Below, one piece after another: positions 15,131 to 22,555 of a stretch of 35,058 nucleotides of DNA. The stretch is from contig JANXUN010000242.1 in NCBI GenBank assembly GCA_025356185.1, positions 1-35,058 on the forward strand, in the 5' to 3' direction. The stretch's first letter is position 1. Each line of letters starts with the position of its first letter. The notes below the pieces were generated by a model. That model ran no database searches. It saw only the letters and a program-made list of their open reading frames with translations, and was not told the origin of the DNA. Source of the stretch: Gemmatimonadaceae bacterium (GTDB lineage Bacteria > Gemmatimonadota > Gemmatimonadetes > Gemmatimonadales > Gemmatimonadaceae). A program made the translations under genes and the position numbers.

Positions 15131-16873
15131 ATGCGATACCGCATTTTCATTCAAAGTCCTCTGGCCGTTGCCGTCGCGTTGACCACTCTACTGCGACCGA
15201 GTCTGGCGCACGCGCAAGACGCCCCGCCGCGCGACAGTGCGGTGCAAGAGACGCGCTGCGATGGTCGCGTGATTTCCGTCGTCGAGTTTCGACGCGCGTC
15301 GCGCACCATTATCGAAAAGCAGGGCGCGCCCGGATGGCTGCGCGCGATACTGAAGCCGTTGCTTCTGGGCTCGCCGACGCGCGGTGAGGCGGTCGCGCCG
15401 TACATGCAGCTGCATGATGGGGACACCTGTACAGAGCTTCACCGTGCGGAATCGGAACGGTTGTTGCGCGCGCTGCCCTACATTGCCGATGCCAGCGTCC
15501 GCGCCGTTGATGACGCGGACGGCCGGGTGCGCATTGTGGTCGAGACGGTTGACGATATTCGTCCGATTATTGGAGGAGGGCTGCGCAGCTCGCGATTGAG
15601 CAACGCGGAATTCGGCAATTCGAACATCGCAGGTGCTGGCATATTGACGGCGATTCGCTGGCGCGACGGATTCGCGTTTCGCGATGGATACGGTGTGCGT
15701 TTTGCGGATTATCGGTTATTTGGTGGGCCAAACGTCGCGCAGTTTGACGTTGAACGCGCACCCATCGGATCGTCCGTGCAGGCATCAGTCGGTCGACCGT
15801 TCTTTTCTGATTTTCAGCACACCGCGGGATATCTGGGATACGTACGAGACGACGGATACGAATCATTCGTGCGGCCTGAAGGCGATCCGTTGTCGGTGCG
15901 TACGGTGCGTGAACGAGCCGACGCCGGGCTCTCGCTTCGACTCAACCCCCGCGGTCGCGTGAGCATGCTATTGGGTGCGCTCGCAAGCTTGGAGAGACGA
16001 AAGGCCGATGGCAACGCCGTAATCGTGCGCGACACCGCCGTCATCGACACCACGGATGCTGCACTCACGGGTCGCTATGCGGAGCAGCGATCGACGCGCG
16101 TCGGCGTGGTGTTTGGTATCCGCGCGTTGAGCTTTGCAAAAGTGCGCGCGTTTGACGGACTTGAGGGCGCGCAAGACGTTGCCCGTGGCATGCAGATCGC
16201 GACGACTGTTGGCAAAGGTGTTGGTGGACTTGATCGACGCGAATTTGTCACGACGGATTTTTATGTGGGCGCGGGCACTGCGACAACGTTTGTGGGATTC
16301 CGCACGCTGCTCGAAGTACGCCACAATGCCGGCGGTTGGGGCGATGGGGTCGCGAGTGGCCGACTCGCGTGGTACGGTCATCCGTCCGACCGGCGCACAC
16401 GAATCATTTCGCTTGAATACGTCGGTTCGTCGACCGACAGCGTTCCATATCAAATCACCATGTCGGATGCGCAGACCGGACTGCGTGGTTACACGGGATC
16501 TCGATTAGCTGGCGGCCGACGGGCCATTGGACGCATTGAACAGCGATTCATTTTGCCTGGGGTGTCGACGTACCTGGGCTGGGGCTTGGCAGGATTTGTT
16601 GAAGGGGGGGGCATGTGGGCCGCGAAAGTGCCATTTGGCGCAACCGGTTACCGCAGCAGTGTCGGTGTGAGTTTGCTCACGGCCGTACCGCGCGAATCGC
16701 GATCGGTAGCGCGCGTTGATGTCGCGTATCCGCTGGTCAAAGACGTTAACGCGAAAGGCGTCGATATCCGCGTGACGTATTCGCTGACCGGTCGATCGTT
16801 CTGGCGCGAGCCGTCGCAGATTTCGCGCGCGAGACAAGGGACGCCGACGACCGACATTTTTGCGTGGCCGTAA
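15131..16873 (+). CDS. Omp85-like outer-membrane protein with one POTRA-like domain
   Basis: A 580-residue outer-membrane protein. The start is ATG 15131 (GTG 15128 is also possible). A signal peptide ends near SLAHAQDA. Residues about 40-145 look like a POTRA domain: CDGRVISVVEFRRA, LHDGDTCTELHRAESERLLR, ALPYIADASVRAVDDADGRV and RIVVETVDDIRP match the FtsQ/BamA-type sequence of strand, two helices and paired strands. The rest is a beta barrel with SVGRPFFSDFQHTAGYLGY, many short aromatic strands and, near the end, GLRGYTGSRLAGGRRAIGR, which resembles the conserved RGY/G loop of Omp85 proteins. Family members insert or secrete other proteins; the substrate is unknown. It is shorter than BamA (five POTRA domains) and closer in size to two-partner secretion or TamA-like proteins. 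Confidence 0.78.
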   Translation: MRYRIFIQSPLAVAVALTTLLRPSLAHAQDAPPRDSAVQETRCDGRVISVVEFRRASRTIIEKQGAPGWLRAILKPLLLGSPTRGEAVAPYMQLHDGDTCTELHRAESERLLRALPYIADASVRAVDDADGRVRIVVETVDDIRPIIGGGLRSSRLSNAEFGNSNIAGAGILTAIRWRDGFAFRDGYGVRFADYRLFGGPNVAQFDVERAPIGSSVQASVGRPFFSDFQHTAGYLGYVRDDGYESFVRPEGDPLSVRTVRERADAGLSLRLNPRGRVSMLLGALASLERRKADGNAVIVRDTAVIDTTDAALTGRYAEQRSTRVGVVFGIRALSFAKVRAFDGLEGAQDVARGMQIATTVGKGVGGLDRREFVTTDFYVGAGTATTFVGFRTLLEVRHNAGGWGDGVASGRLAWYGHPSDRRTRIISLEYVGSSTDSVPYQITMSDAQTGLRGYTGSRLAGGRRAIGRIEQRFILPGVSTYLGWGLAGFVEGGGMWAAKVPFGATGYRSSVGVSLLTAVPRESRSVARVDVAYPLVKDVNAKGVDIRVTYSLTGRSFWREPSQISRARQGTPTTDIFAWP

Positions 16874-16899
16874 CAGCACACCGGTGATGGTGTCATAAT
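16870..16899 (+). promoter_or_regulatory. Weak candidate promoter of uxuA
   Basis: GTAACA (16870-16875) and CATAAT (16894-16899) are 18 bases apart and end about 18 bases before the uxuA ATG. CATAAT lies inside a short inverted repeat GTGTC (16890-16894)/GACAC (16902-16906), which could be an operator overlapping the -10. Matches to consensus are partial, so this is only a candidate. Confidence 0.25.
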
Positions 16900-16917
16900 G
16901 CGACACGCCGCTCGAAC

Positions 16918-17955
16918 ATGAAGATGACGTTGCGTTGGTATGGCGCATCCGATCGGGTCACACTGCAGCATCTTCGACAGATCCCCACGGTACAGGGGAT
17001 CGTGAGTTCGTTGCACGACGTTGCGGTCGGAACGCCATGGCGTGCGAGCGATGTGATCGATTTGCGCGACACCATTGCGGAGCACGATCTCGCGTTTTCC
17101 GTTGTCGAAAGCATTCCGGTGCATGAAGAGATCAAACTGGGTACGCCTGCCCGCGACCGCTACATTGATGCGTTTTGCGAGAGCGTGACGAGCGTTGGCA
17201 CCGCGGGCGTGCCTGTCGTGTGCTACAACTACATGCCTGTGTTTGACTGGATGCGGACGGCGCTCGAGCTGCCACATGCCGATGGATCAACGTCACTCGC
17301 GTATGATCATGACGAGCTAGAGCGCATTGATCTGTCTCGTGGCACTGGCGGATTGCCAGGGTGGGCCGCGGCCTACGACGCGCACGCCCTGACTGCGCTA
17401 CGAGCCGCATGGCAACGCATGGAGGGTGAAGCGGTCTGGGACTCGCTCGCGTATTTTCTTGAGCGCGTTGTTCCCGTTGCGACCGCAGCGAATGTGAAGT
17501 TGGCCATTCACCCCGACGATCCGCCGTGGTCGATCTTTGGTTTGCCACGCATCATCGTCGACGCGGCTGCACTGCGTCGCGTGTTGTCGCTGGTTGACTC
17601 TCTGGCCAACGGCCTCACGCTGTGTACAGGATCACTCGGTGCGCGCGCCGACAATGATCTGGCAGCGATGGCCGAAGAGTTCGGTGCGCGCGGACAGATT
17701 CACTTTATGCATTGCCGCAACGTAAAGCGGGGGACACCGAAGGCGTTTCGCGAAGTGGCGCATCCTTCGTCGTATGGCGACGTGGACATGTGTGGCGTGT
17801 TAGCAGCGCTCAAGCACAACGGTTTCGCAGGGCCCATGCGACCGGATCACGGGCGCATGATTTGGGGAGAGAAGGGACGTGCTGGGTATGGGCTGTTTGA
17901 CCGTGCACTTGGCGCGACGTATTTGAGTGGGTTGTGGGAAGGCATTCGCGAGTAG
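16918..17955 (+). CDS. uxuA: Mannonate dehydratase
   Basis: A cytoplasmic enzyme converting D-mannonate to 2-keto-3-deoxy-D-gluconate in glucuronate catabolism. The 345 residues form a xylose-isomerase-like TIM barrel. Diagnostic segments: MTLRWYGASDRVTLQHLRQI at the N-terminus, VVCYNYMPVFDWMRT, KLAIHPDDPPWSIFGLPRI, GLTLCTGSLGAR, IHFMHCRNVKRG and FAGPMRPDHGRMIWGE. The His, Cys, His and Asp residues in the last four segments are the expected Mn2+ ligands. Length is close to the Gram-positive type (about 360) and shorter than E. coli UxuA (394). No uronate isomerase, mannonate reductase or KDG kinase gene is beside it, although the PfkB kinase at 25848 is in the same region. It converges with the oxidoreductase at 18094. 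Confidence 0.95.
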   Translation: MKMTLRWYGASDRVTLQHLRQIPTVQGIVSSLHDVAVGTPWRASDVIDLRDTIAEHDLAFSVVESIPVHEEIKLGTPARDRYIDAFCESVTSVGTAGVPVVCYNYMPVFDWMRTALELPHADGSTSLAYDHDELERIDLSRGTGGLPGWAAAYDAHALTALRAAWQRMEGEAVWDSLAYFLERVVPVATAANVKLAIHPDDPPWSIFGLPRIIVDAAALRRVLSLVDSLANGLTLCTGSLGARADNDLAAMAEEFGARGQIHFMHCRNVKRGTPKAFREVAHPSSYGDVDMCGVLAALKHNGFAGPMRPDHGRMIWGEKGRAGYGLFDRALGATYLSGLWEGIRE

Positions 17956-18093
17956 GCCCTGTTATCGACACAGCTTCACGCTGCCACGACGCGCCTACAA
18001 GATTGACGTCGATGCAACTCGCCTACTGACCGTGGAGTGGATCGACGAAGCCTCGCACCTCGCCGTGTACACCGTACCGGTCGCTTCACGACG

Positions 18094-19125
18094 TTACCAC
18101 GTGGCGAAGTCGCGGTGCACGCGTTCCCACATCCGCGACTGTTGGGAACAGGTGATCGCATCGAGAACGGCCATGTTCGCAATGGCATCGTTGATGCCGA
18201 CAGCAACCGCTCGCTCGCCCCGTACGGCTCTCACAAACTGCTCCGCCTGCTCGCGATATTGGTCCACGAGCGGCAATTCAATCGTCACGATTCCTCCGCG
18301 CGCGAGATCGCGTCCATGGTCGATGGTGATCTGACAGTGGTGCGTGATTGGTGCGTTGAATGGCACGTCAACACCAATGCGGCCACGCGTGCCGAACAGC
18401 TGCATGGATTGATGAAGCACCAATTGTCCGCCGACGGTGAACGTCGCCTGTCCAGTCGGAAAATTCATGATCACGGACGCCAAGCGATCGACACGGAGCT
18501 TCGGATCAACCTCGACGAGCGCGACCACCTCAACCGGCTCAGCGCGGAACAACGTACGCGCTATGGTAATGGGATAGCAGCCAATGTCGAGCAGTGCGCC
18601 GCCGCCCCACTCGGGGTGGCTGCGCACATTGTTTGGGTCATCATGGAAATAACTAAAGTGTCCGTGTATCGCACGAAGCTCACCGATGGTGCCGTCATCA
18701 ACGAGCGATTGCACACGCTCCCACTGCGGGTGAGTGCGCACCATGAACGCTTCGCCGACAACGAGTGACGTGCCTTGTTGCGCGTCGCGAATGAGACGTG
18801 CTTCGCTGGCCGATAGGGCGATCGGCTTTTCGCACAGCACGTGCTTGCCTGCCGCGAGTGCGCGTACGGTCCAGGGCACGTGCAGATGATTCGGCAGTGG
18901 GATGTATACGGCGTCAACGGTGGGATCGCTCAATACGTCCTCATACGATCCGAATGCCCGTACAATGCCGCACTCCGACGCAGCGCGTTGCGCCTTAGCA
19001 AGCGCGCGCGAACCGATGGCTACGACAGTGCTGGAGCGACTGCGTTGCATCGCGGGGATGACGTGCGTGACGGCGATTTTGGCCGCGCCAAGCACTCCCC
19101 ATCGCAACGTCTCGCGAGACGTCAT
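18094..19125 (-). CDS. Gfo/Idh/MocA family oxidoreductase (sugar dehydrogenase type)
   Basis: A 343-residue NAD(P)-dependent oxidoreductase. The N-terminal Rossmann domain shows WGVLGAAKIAVTHVIPAM, then AVYIPLPNHLHVPWTVRALA and CEKPIALSASEA, which holds the family's catalytic Lys. The C-terminal alpha/beta domain has GGGALLDIGCYPITIARTLF, the usual D-x-G/x-H-Y region in this subgroup. The subgroup with LGAAKIA and DIGCYP includes D-xylose dehydrogenases and dihydrodiol/anhydro-sugar reductases. It lies 76 bases downstream of xylulokinase on the same strand, so pentose chemistry is plausible. Exact substrate is unknown. Confidence 0.88.
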   Translation of the reverse strand: MTSRETLRWGVLGAAKIAVTHVIPAMQRSRSSTVVAIGSRALAKAQRAASECGIVRAFGSYEDVLSDPTVDAVYIPLPNHLHVPWTVRALAAGKHVLCEKPIALSASEARLIRDAQQGTSLVVGEAFMVRTHPQWERVQSLVDDGTIGELRAIHGHFSYFHDDPNNVRSHPEWGGGALLDIGCYPITIARTLFRAEPVEVVALVEVDPKLRVDRLASVIMNFPTGQATFTVGGQLVLHQSMQLFGTRGRIGVDVPFNAPITHHCQITIDHGRDLARGGIVTIELPLVDQYREQAEQFVRAVRGERAVAVGINDAIANMAVLDAITCSQQSRMWERVHRDFATW

Positions 19126-19201
19126 TTCGTGACCCGTGTTGATGCATCAAGGCCCGGCCGAGGCGACGGTATGCGTCGTCCATCGATGTGTGTGCAATGC
19201 A

Positions 19202-20704
19202 TCATCGTGAGCGCAACGCGGAATATGCCGACCGGTACCGCGCATACGCCTGATCGTAGTGGGCGTGCATGCCCGGTGTTGGCGTGTATGTCGGCGTGCG
19301 CGTGAGCGTCGCGCGCGTCGCCGAGATGATGTCGGGAAACACACCGGCACCCACGGCCGCAAGCAGTGCGGCGCCATACGCGGGACCCTCGTCCCGCTGC
19401 ACCGTGGTGACCGGAACTCCGTAAATCTCCGCCTGCAGTCGGCGTACCAGCTCGCTGCGCGCACCACCCCCAGTCAGTAACAGACTGTCGGGATGCAATC
19501 CCAGTTCGCGCAAAATTTCAAAGGAATCACGCAGGGCAAAGCAGACGCCTTCCAGCACAGCGCGAGTTAAGTGCGCTCGCGAGTGCGCGAGACTGAGTCC
19601 CAAAAACGCGCCGCGCGCCGACGCATCGCGATGCGGTGTGCGCTCACCGTGCAAGTATGGCAAAAACGTCACGCCATCAGCGCCCGGAGTAATCTGTGCA
19701 GCCTCCGCGTCAAGCTGTGCATCAAGCGATAGTCCAAGCGAATCGTTATGAATGCGCGCGCGCGCGAATTGATCGCGATACCACGAGAACGCCCCCCCTG
19801 CGGACAAGACCACACCCATCACATACCAGGTATTCGGGGCGACGTGACAAAACGTGTGCGCGCGCAATGCAGGGTCTACAAGCGGTTGCGACGTGGGCGC
19901 GAGCACGGTGCCCGAGGTACCCCAACTCACCACCGCCTCTCCGGGTGACAGCACACCCACCCCTGCGGCGCCGCACGCGTTGTCTGCGCCGCCGCCCACG
20001 ACGGGCGTACCCTGCGGCAACCCGGTGAGCTTTGCAGCGTGTACCGAAACTCGACCTAAAATTTCGGCAGAGCCACCCACCTCAGGCAGCAACGAGGTTG
20101 ACAGGTTCACGGCGCGCAGCAGCCGACTACTCCATCGCATGTGCGCGGGATCAAACATCAATGTTCCCGATGCGTCAGAAGGTTCTGTCGCAATCGTGTC
20201 GGTCAGTCGCAACCGAATAAAGTCTTTCGCCAGCAATACCTTCGACAATCGCGCGAACGCAGTCGGCTCATGCGTGCGAAGCCACAAAATCTTTGGTAGC
20301 GTAAACCCTTCGAGCGCCGGATTGCGCACCCACTCGCGCAAATTCGCCTCGCCGCCCGCTCGCGCGGTAATTTCTTCGCATTCTGCGGTAGTTCGGCCAT
20401 CGCACCACAACAGTGCGGGACGAATAACTTGCGCGTTGGCGTCGAGAAACACTGACGAGTGCATCTGTCCTGAAATACCGACTGCGCGCACATCGGCCTC
20501 TGGTCGTTTCGCCAACACATCGCGAATCGCCGAGGTCGCAGCCTCCCACCAATCGTCGGGATGCTGTTCAGCCCAGCCGGGTCGCGGTGTTGATAACGTT
20601 AGCGGTGCGCTTGCCGACGCGTTGACCGAGCCATCTGTGTGCACAAGAACCGCCTTGACGGCACTGGTCCCGATGTCCAAGCCGAGAAGCAGTTCAATGC
20701 GCAT
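19202..20704 (-). CDS. xylB: Xylulokinase (FGGY family)
   Basis: A cytoplasmic ATP-dependent kinase phosphorylating D-xylulose to xylulose 5-phosphate. ATG 20704 is chosen because LLLGLDIGTSAVKAVLV, the first ATP-binding motif with Asp10, follows directly; GGAG lies about ten bases upstream. The longer reading frame to 20791 adds unrelated sequence. The 500 residues match the family. Other motifs: VGISGQMHSSVFLD (76-88, the xylulokinase GQMH substrate motif), LLWCDGRTTAE, GGGADNACGAAGVG with catalytic Asp241, VVSWGTSGTV, YLHGERTPHRD and the C-terminal LLLTGGGARS. It is 120 bases downstream of a broken LacI-type regulator and upstream of an oxidoreductase, so a former regulated xylose operon is likely. 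No xylose isomerase is in the window. Confidence 0.94.
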   Translation of the reverse strand: MRIELLLGLDIGTSAVKAVLVHTDGSVNASASAPLTLSTPRPGWAEQHPDDWWEAATSAIRDVLAKRPEADVRAVGISGQMHSSVFLDANAQVIRPALLWCDGRTTAECEEITARAGGEANLREWVRNPALEGFTLPKILWLRTHEPTAFARLSKVLLAKDFIRLRLTDTIATEPSDASGTLMFDPAHMRWSSRLLRAVNLSTSLLPEVGGSAEILGRVSVHAAKLTGLPQGTPVVGGGADNACGAAGVGVLSPGEAVVSWGTSGTVLAPTSQPLVDPALRAHTFCHVAPNTWYVMGVVLSAGGAFSWYRDQFARARIHNDSLGLSLDAQLDAEAAQITPGADGVTFLPYLHGERTPHRDASARGAFLGLSLAHSRAHLTRAVLEGVCFALRDSFEILRELGLHPDSLLLTGGGARSELVRRLQAEIYGVPVTTVQRDEGPAYGAALLAAVGAGVFPDIISATRATLTRTPTYTPTPGMHAHYDQAYARYRSAYSALRSR

Positions 20705-20824
20705 GCGTATCGCACTCCAAGCAACAGCGCATCGGTAGCTCGTAACCACCGTCAGCGGTGCGCGAGGTATCGCGGCGCGTGCAGCTTCCACTCATCGATT
20801 GAGCCGCAACGTGCAAAATTGCGC

Positions 20825-21490
20825 TCATGCGTTCCCGGCCGCTGTCGTGCCACGCACAACCAGCGTCGGCGGTATGAGGACGTGACGCGCTGTCGCACGT
20901 TCACGGCCCACGCGTTCGAGTAATAACGATACTGCGGTGCGTCCCATGGCAAGCCGCGGTTGATCCACGGTTGTGAGATTGATCTGTGGAACGGCCGCGA
21001 ACGCCGTGTTGTCATAGCGCACGACCGACGCGTCTTGCGGAACACGGAGGCCGCGTCCAGCGATTGCACTCAGCGCGCCAATCGCGGCGTGGCCATCAAT
21101 GTGCGCGATTTTTCGGTGACCCAATGCAACGAGATGATCGATGACCAATCGCGCCCCGTTGAGATCATCGTTGGCGACGCTGTCGATCGTGGTCAGGCGT
21201 GATCGACGTGCCACCAACACGAGCGGCACTTCGGCGACACCCGCGCACATGGTGGAAATGTCACGCATCGGGGCCGCGAGAATGAGTCCGTCGACGCGCA
21301 GCTCGAGCAGAATGTTCAGCGAGCGACGCGCAGACAGTGCTTGATGACCGATCACACTTATCACAGCATCGTACCCCTGTCGGTCGGCTTCTTCCTGCAC
21401 GCCATCGATGATGGTGGGACGTAGACTGGTCTTCACGGCCACGGTGGATTTCGAGCGCGACTGGGACGGATCATCTGCAAGCAGGTGGGA
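20825..21490 (-). pseudogene. Decayed LacI-family transcriptional regulator
   Basis: The reverse frame encodes pieces of a LacI/GalR effector-binding domain: TIIDGVQEEADRQGYDAVIS, LLELRVDGLILAAPM, ANDDLNGARLVIDHLVALGH, RKIAHIDG, GLRVPQDASVVRYDNTAFAA and LTTVDQPRLAMGRTAVSLLL. Three parts are missing. No DNA-binding helix-turn-helix is found upstream, where the frame runs into non-homologous sequence. The start of the effector domain is shortened (VAVKTSLRPTI). After HIDG, near 21090-21101, the sequence jumps directly to HAAIGALSA, omitting roughly 60 residues that normally span the R-x-x-G-[YF] helix and the P-T-A-x-x-x-x-N-D strand. The internal deletion is in frame, but the product cannot bind DNA. 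It lies upstream of xylB on the same strand, so it was probably the local pentose repressor. Confidence 0.8.
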
Positions 21491-21696
21491 GTTCAATGTA
21501 CGACGGCGCGAGTACGGGAGCGAAGGGGGTGGGCTATGGGGAAGCCTGATTTCGCATGTTGAGAAAACGGCGACACGAGGACCATACCTACCCGAGATGT
21601 GGATCGACTGACGCTGCGCAGCACGAAAGTTGCCACAGGTTTTCTCAGGACGATGTTTCAACTATCCGCTTTCTCGGCGGGGGATTGAGCACGCCA

Positions 21697-22424
21697 GTGT
21701 TGCGCGGCGACTCGTCGCGAACGTTCCGCGAGCACTTCGAGATTGCAGTCGACGGTCGTGCTGTTGACCGCATTCTGCTACGGAACGCGTCTGGAGCAGC
21801 GATTGAATTTCTCACGCTCGGCGGACTCGTACGCAGTCTGCGAGTTCCGGATCGCGACGGCGTTCTTGCGGATGTCGTGTTGGGCTTTGATACGGTGGCG
21901 GAATACCAGCGCGGTGCGCTGAACACGGGCGCGTTGATTGGGCGCTACGCGAATCGCATCGCAGGCGGCGTGATTCATGTCGATAGCGTGCCGTATGTGC
22001 TCGCGACGAATGCAGGCGCCAACACGTTGCACGGCGGACCGTCCGGGTTTCACAACGCGCATTGGGATGTCGAGTTGCGCGACGATGATGATCGTGCGGG
22101 CGCAGAGTGAACGGATATGATCACAACTATGAGCTGCCAACGGTTGGCTCGCTGGAAAAGGCTGCGCGACTGCATCATGCGGCCAGCGGCCGCACGATTG
22201 CGATTTACACGACAGAGCCGGCAATTCAGCTGTTTACCGGTAATACGCTACACGAATCGATCATTGGGAACGGCGGCATTGCGATGCCGATTCATGCAGG
22301 CGTTGCGCTCGAAACGCAGCAATTTCCCGACGCACCTAATAATTCAAATTTTCCATCGGCGATCATCCGACCCGGTGCGGCGTATGTCTCGCGCACCGAG
22401 TACCGCTTTGCTGTCGACGGCTAA
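21697..22424 (+). pseudogene. galM: Decayed aldose 1-epimerase (mutarotase)
   Basis: Two pieces of one galactose/xylose mutarotase lie end to end in different frames. Piece 1 (about 21697-22110) carries the N-terminal half: FEIAVDGRAVDRILLRN, FLTLGGLVRSLRVPDRDG, IGRYANRIAGG and ANTLHGGPSGFHNAHWDVEL. Piece 2 (about 22107-22424) carries the C-terminal part: NGYDHNYELP, SGRTIAIYTTEPAIQLFTGN, ALETQQFPDAPN (the catalytic-base Glu region) and FPSAIIRPGAAY. The segment between, normally over 100 residues with the conserved N-H-S-Y-F-N-L and the catalytic His, is absent, and the junction near 22100-22112 shifts the frame and creates a stop. The gene is therefore non-functional as read. It is divergent from the broken LacI gene and convergent with the M14 peptidase. 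Confidence 0.85.
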
Positions 22425-22425
22425 C

Positions 22426-22552
22426 AAAGAAACTGACTGACACCGATGACACGGAAACGGCACGGATGAACACGGATTAAACAAAAACGTTTTGTAGTAT
22501 CCGTGTTGATCAGCGCTGTTAATCCGTGTCATCCGTGTCAGTCAGTTTCTTT
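22426..22552. repeat. Large palindromic element between convergent genes
   Basis: The 30-base left arm (22426-22455, starting AAAGAAACTGACTGACAC) and the right arm (22523-22552) are reverse complements with one mismatch (position 22444). The 67-base interior holds a nested pair AACACGGAT (22469-22477)/ATCCGTGTT (22499-22507) and a central ACAAAA(A)CGTTTTGT palindrome. CACGGA(T) recurs several times. It exactly fills the gap between the galM remnant stop (22424) and the M14 peptidase stop (22556), and the plus strand reads TTTCTTTT after the stem. It is a candidate bidirectional terminator and may be a member of a dispersed, MITE- or REP-like repeat family. Confidence 0.8.
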
Positions 22553-22555
22553 TGC

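Noticed and set aside
16980..17001. Inverted repeat GATCCCC/GGGGATC with eight-base spacer
   Set aside because: It lies inside the uxuA coding sequence, over conserved residues (QIPTVQGIVS), so codon constraint explains it better than an operator.
17956..18093. 138-base gap between convergent uxuA and oxidoreductase genes, checked for a terminator or small RNA
   Set aside because: No strong stem with a T-tract and no recognisable RNA gene could be seen.
22441..22540. Repeated CACGGAT units as a possible CRISPR or tandem-repeat array
   Set aside because: The units are irregularly spaced and in both orientations, forming a single nested palindrome with no spacers of constant length.
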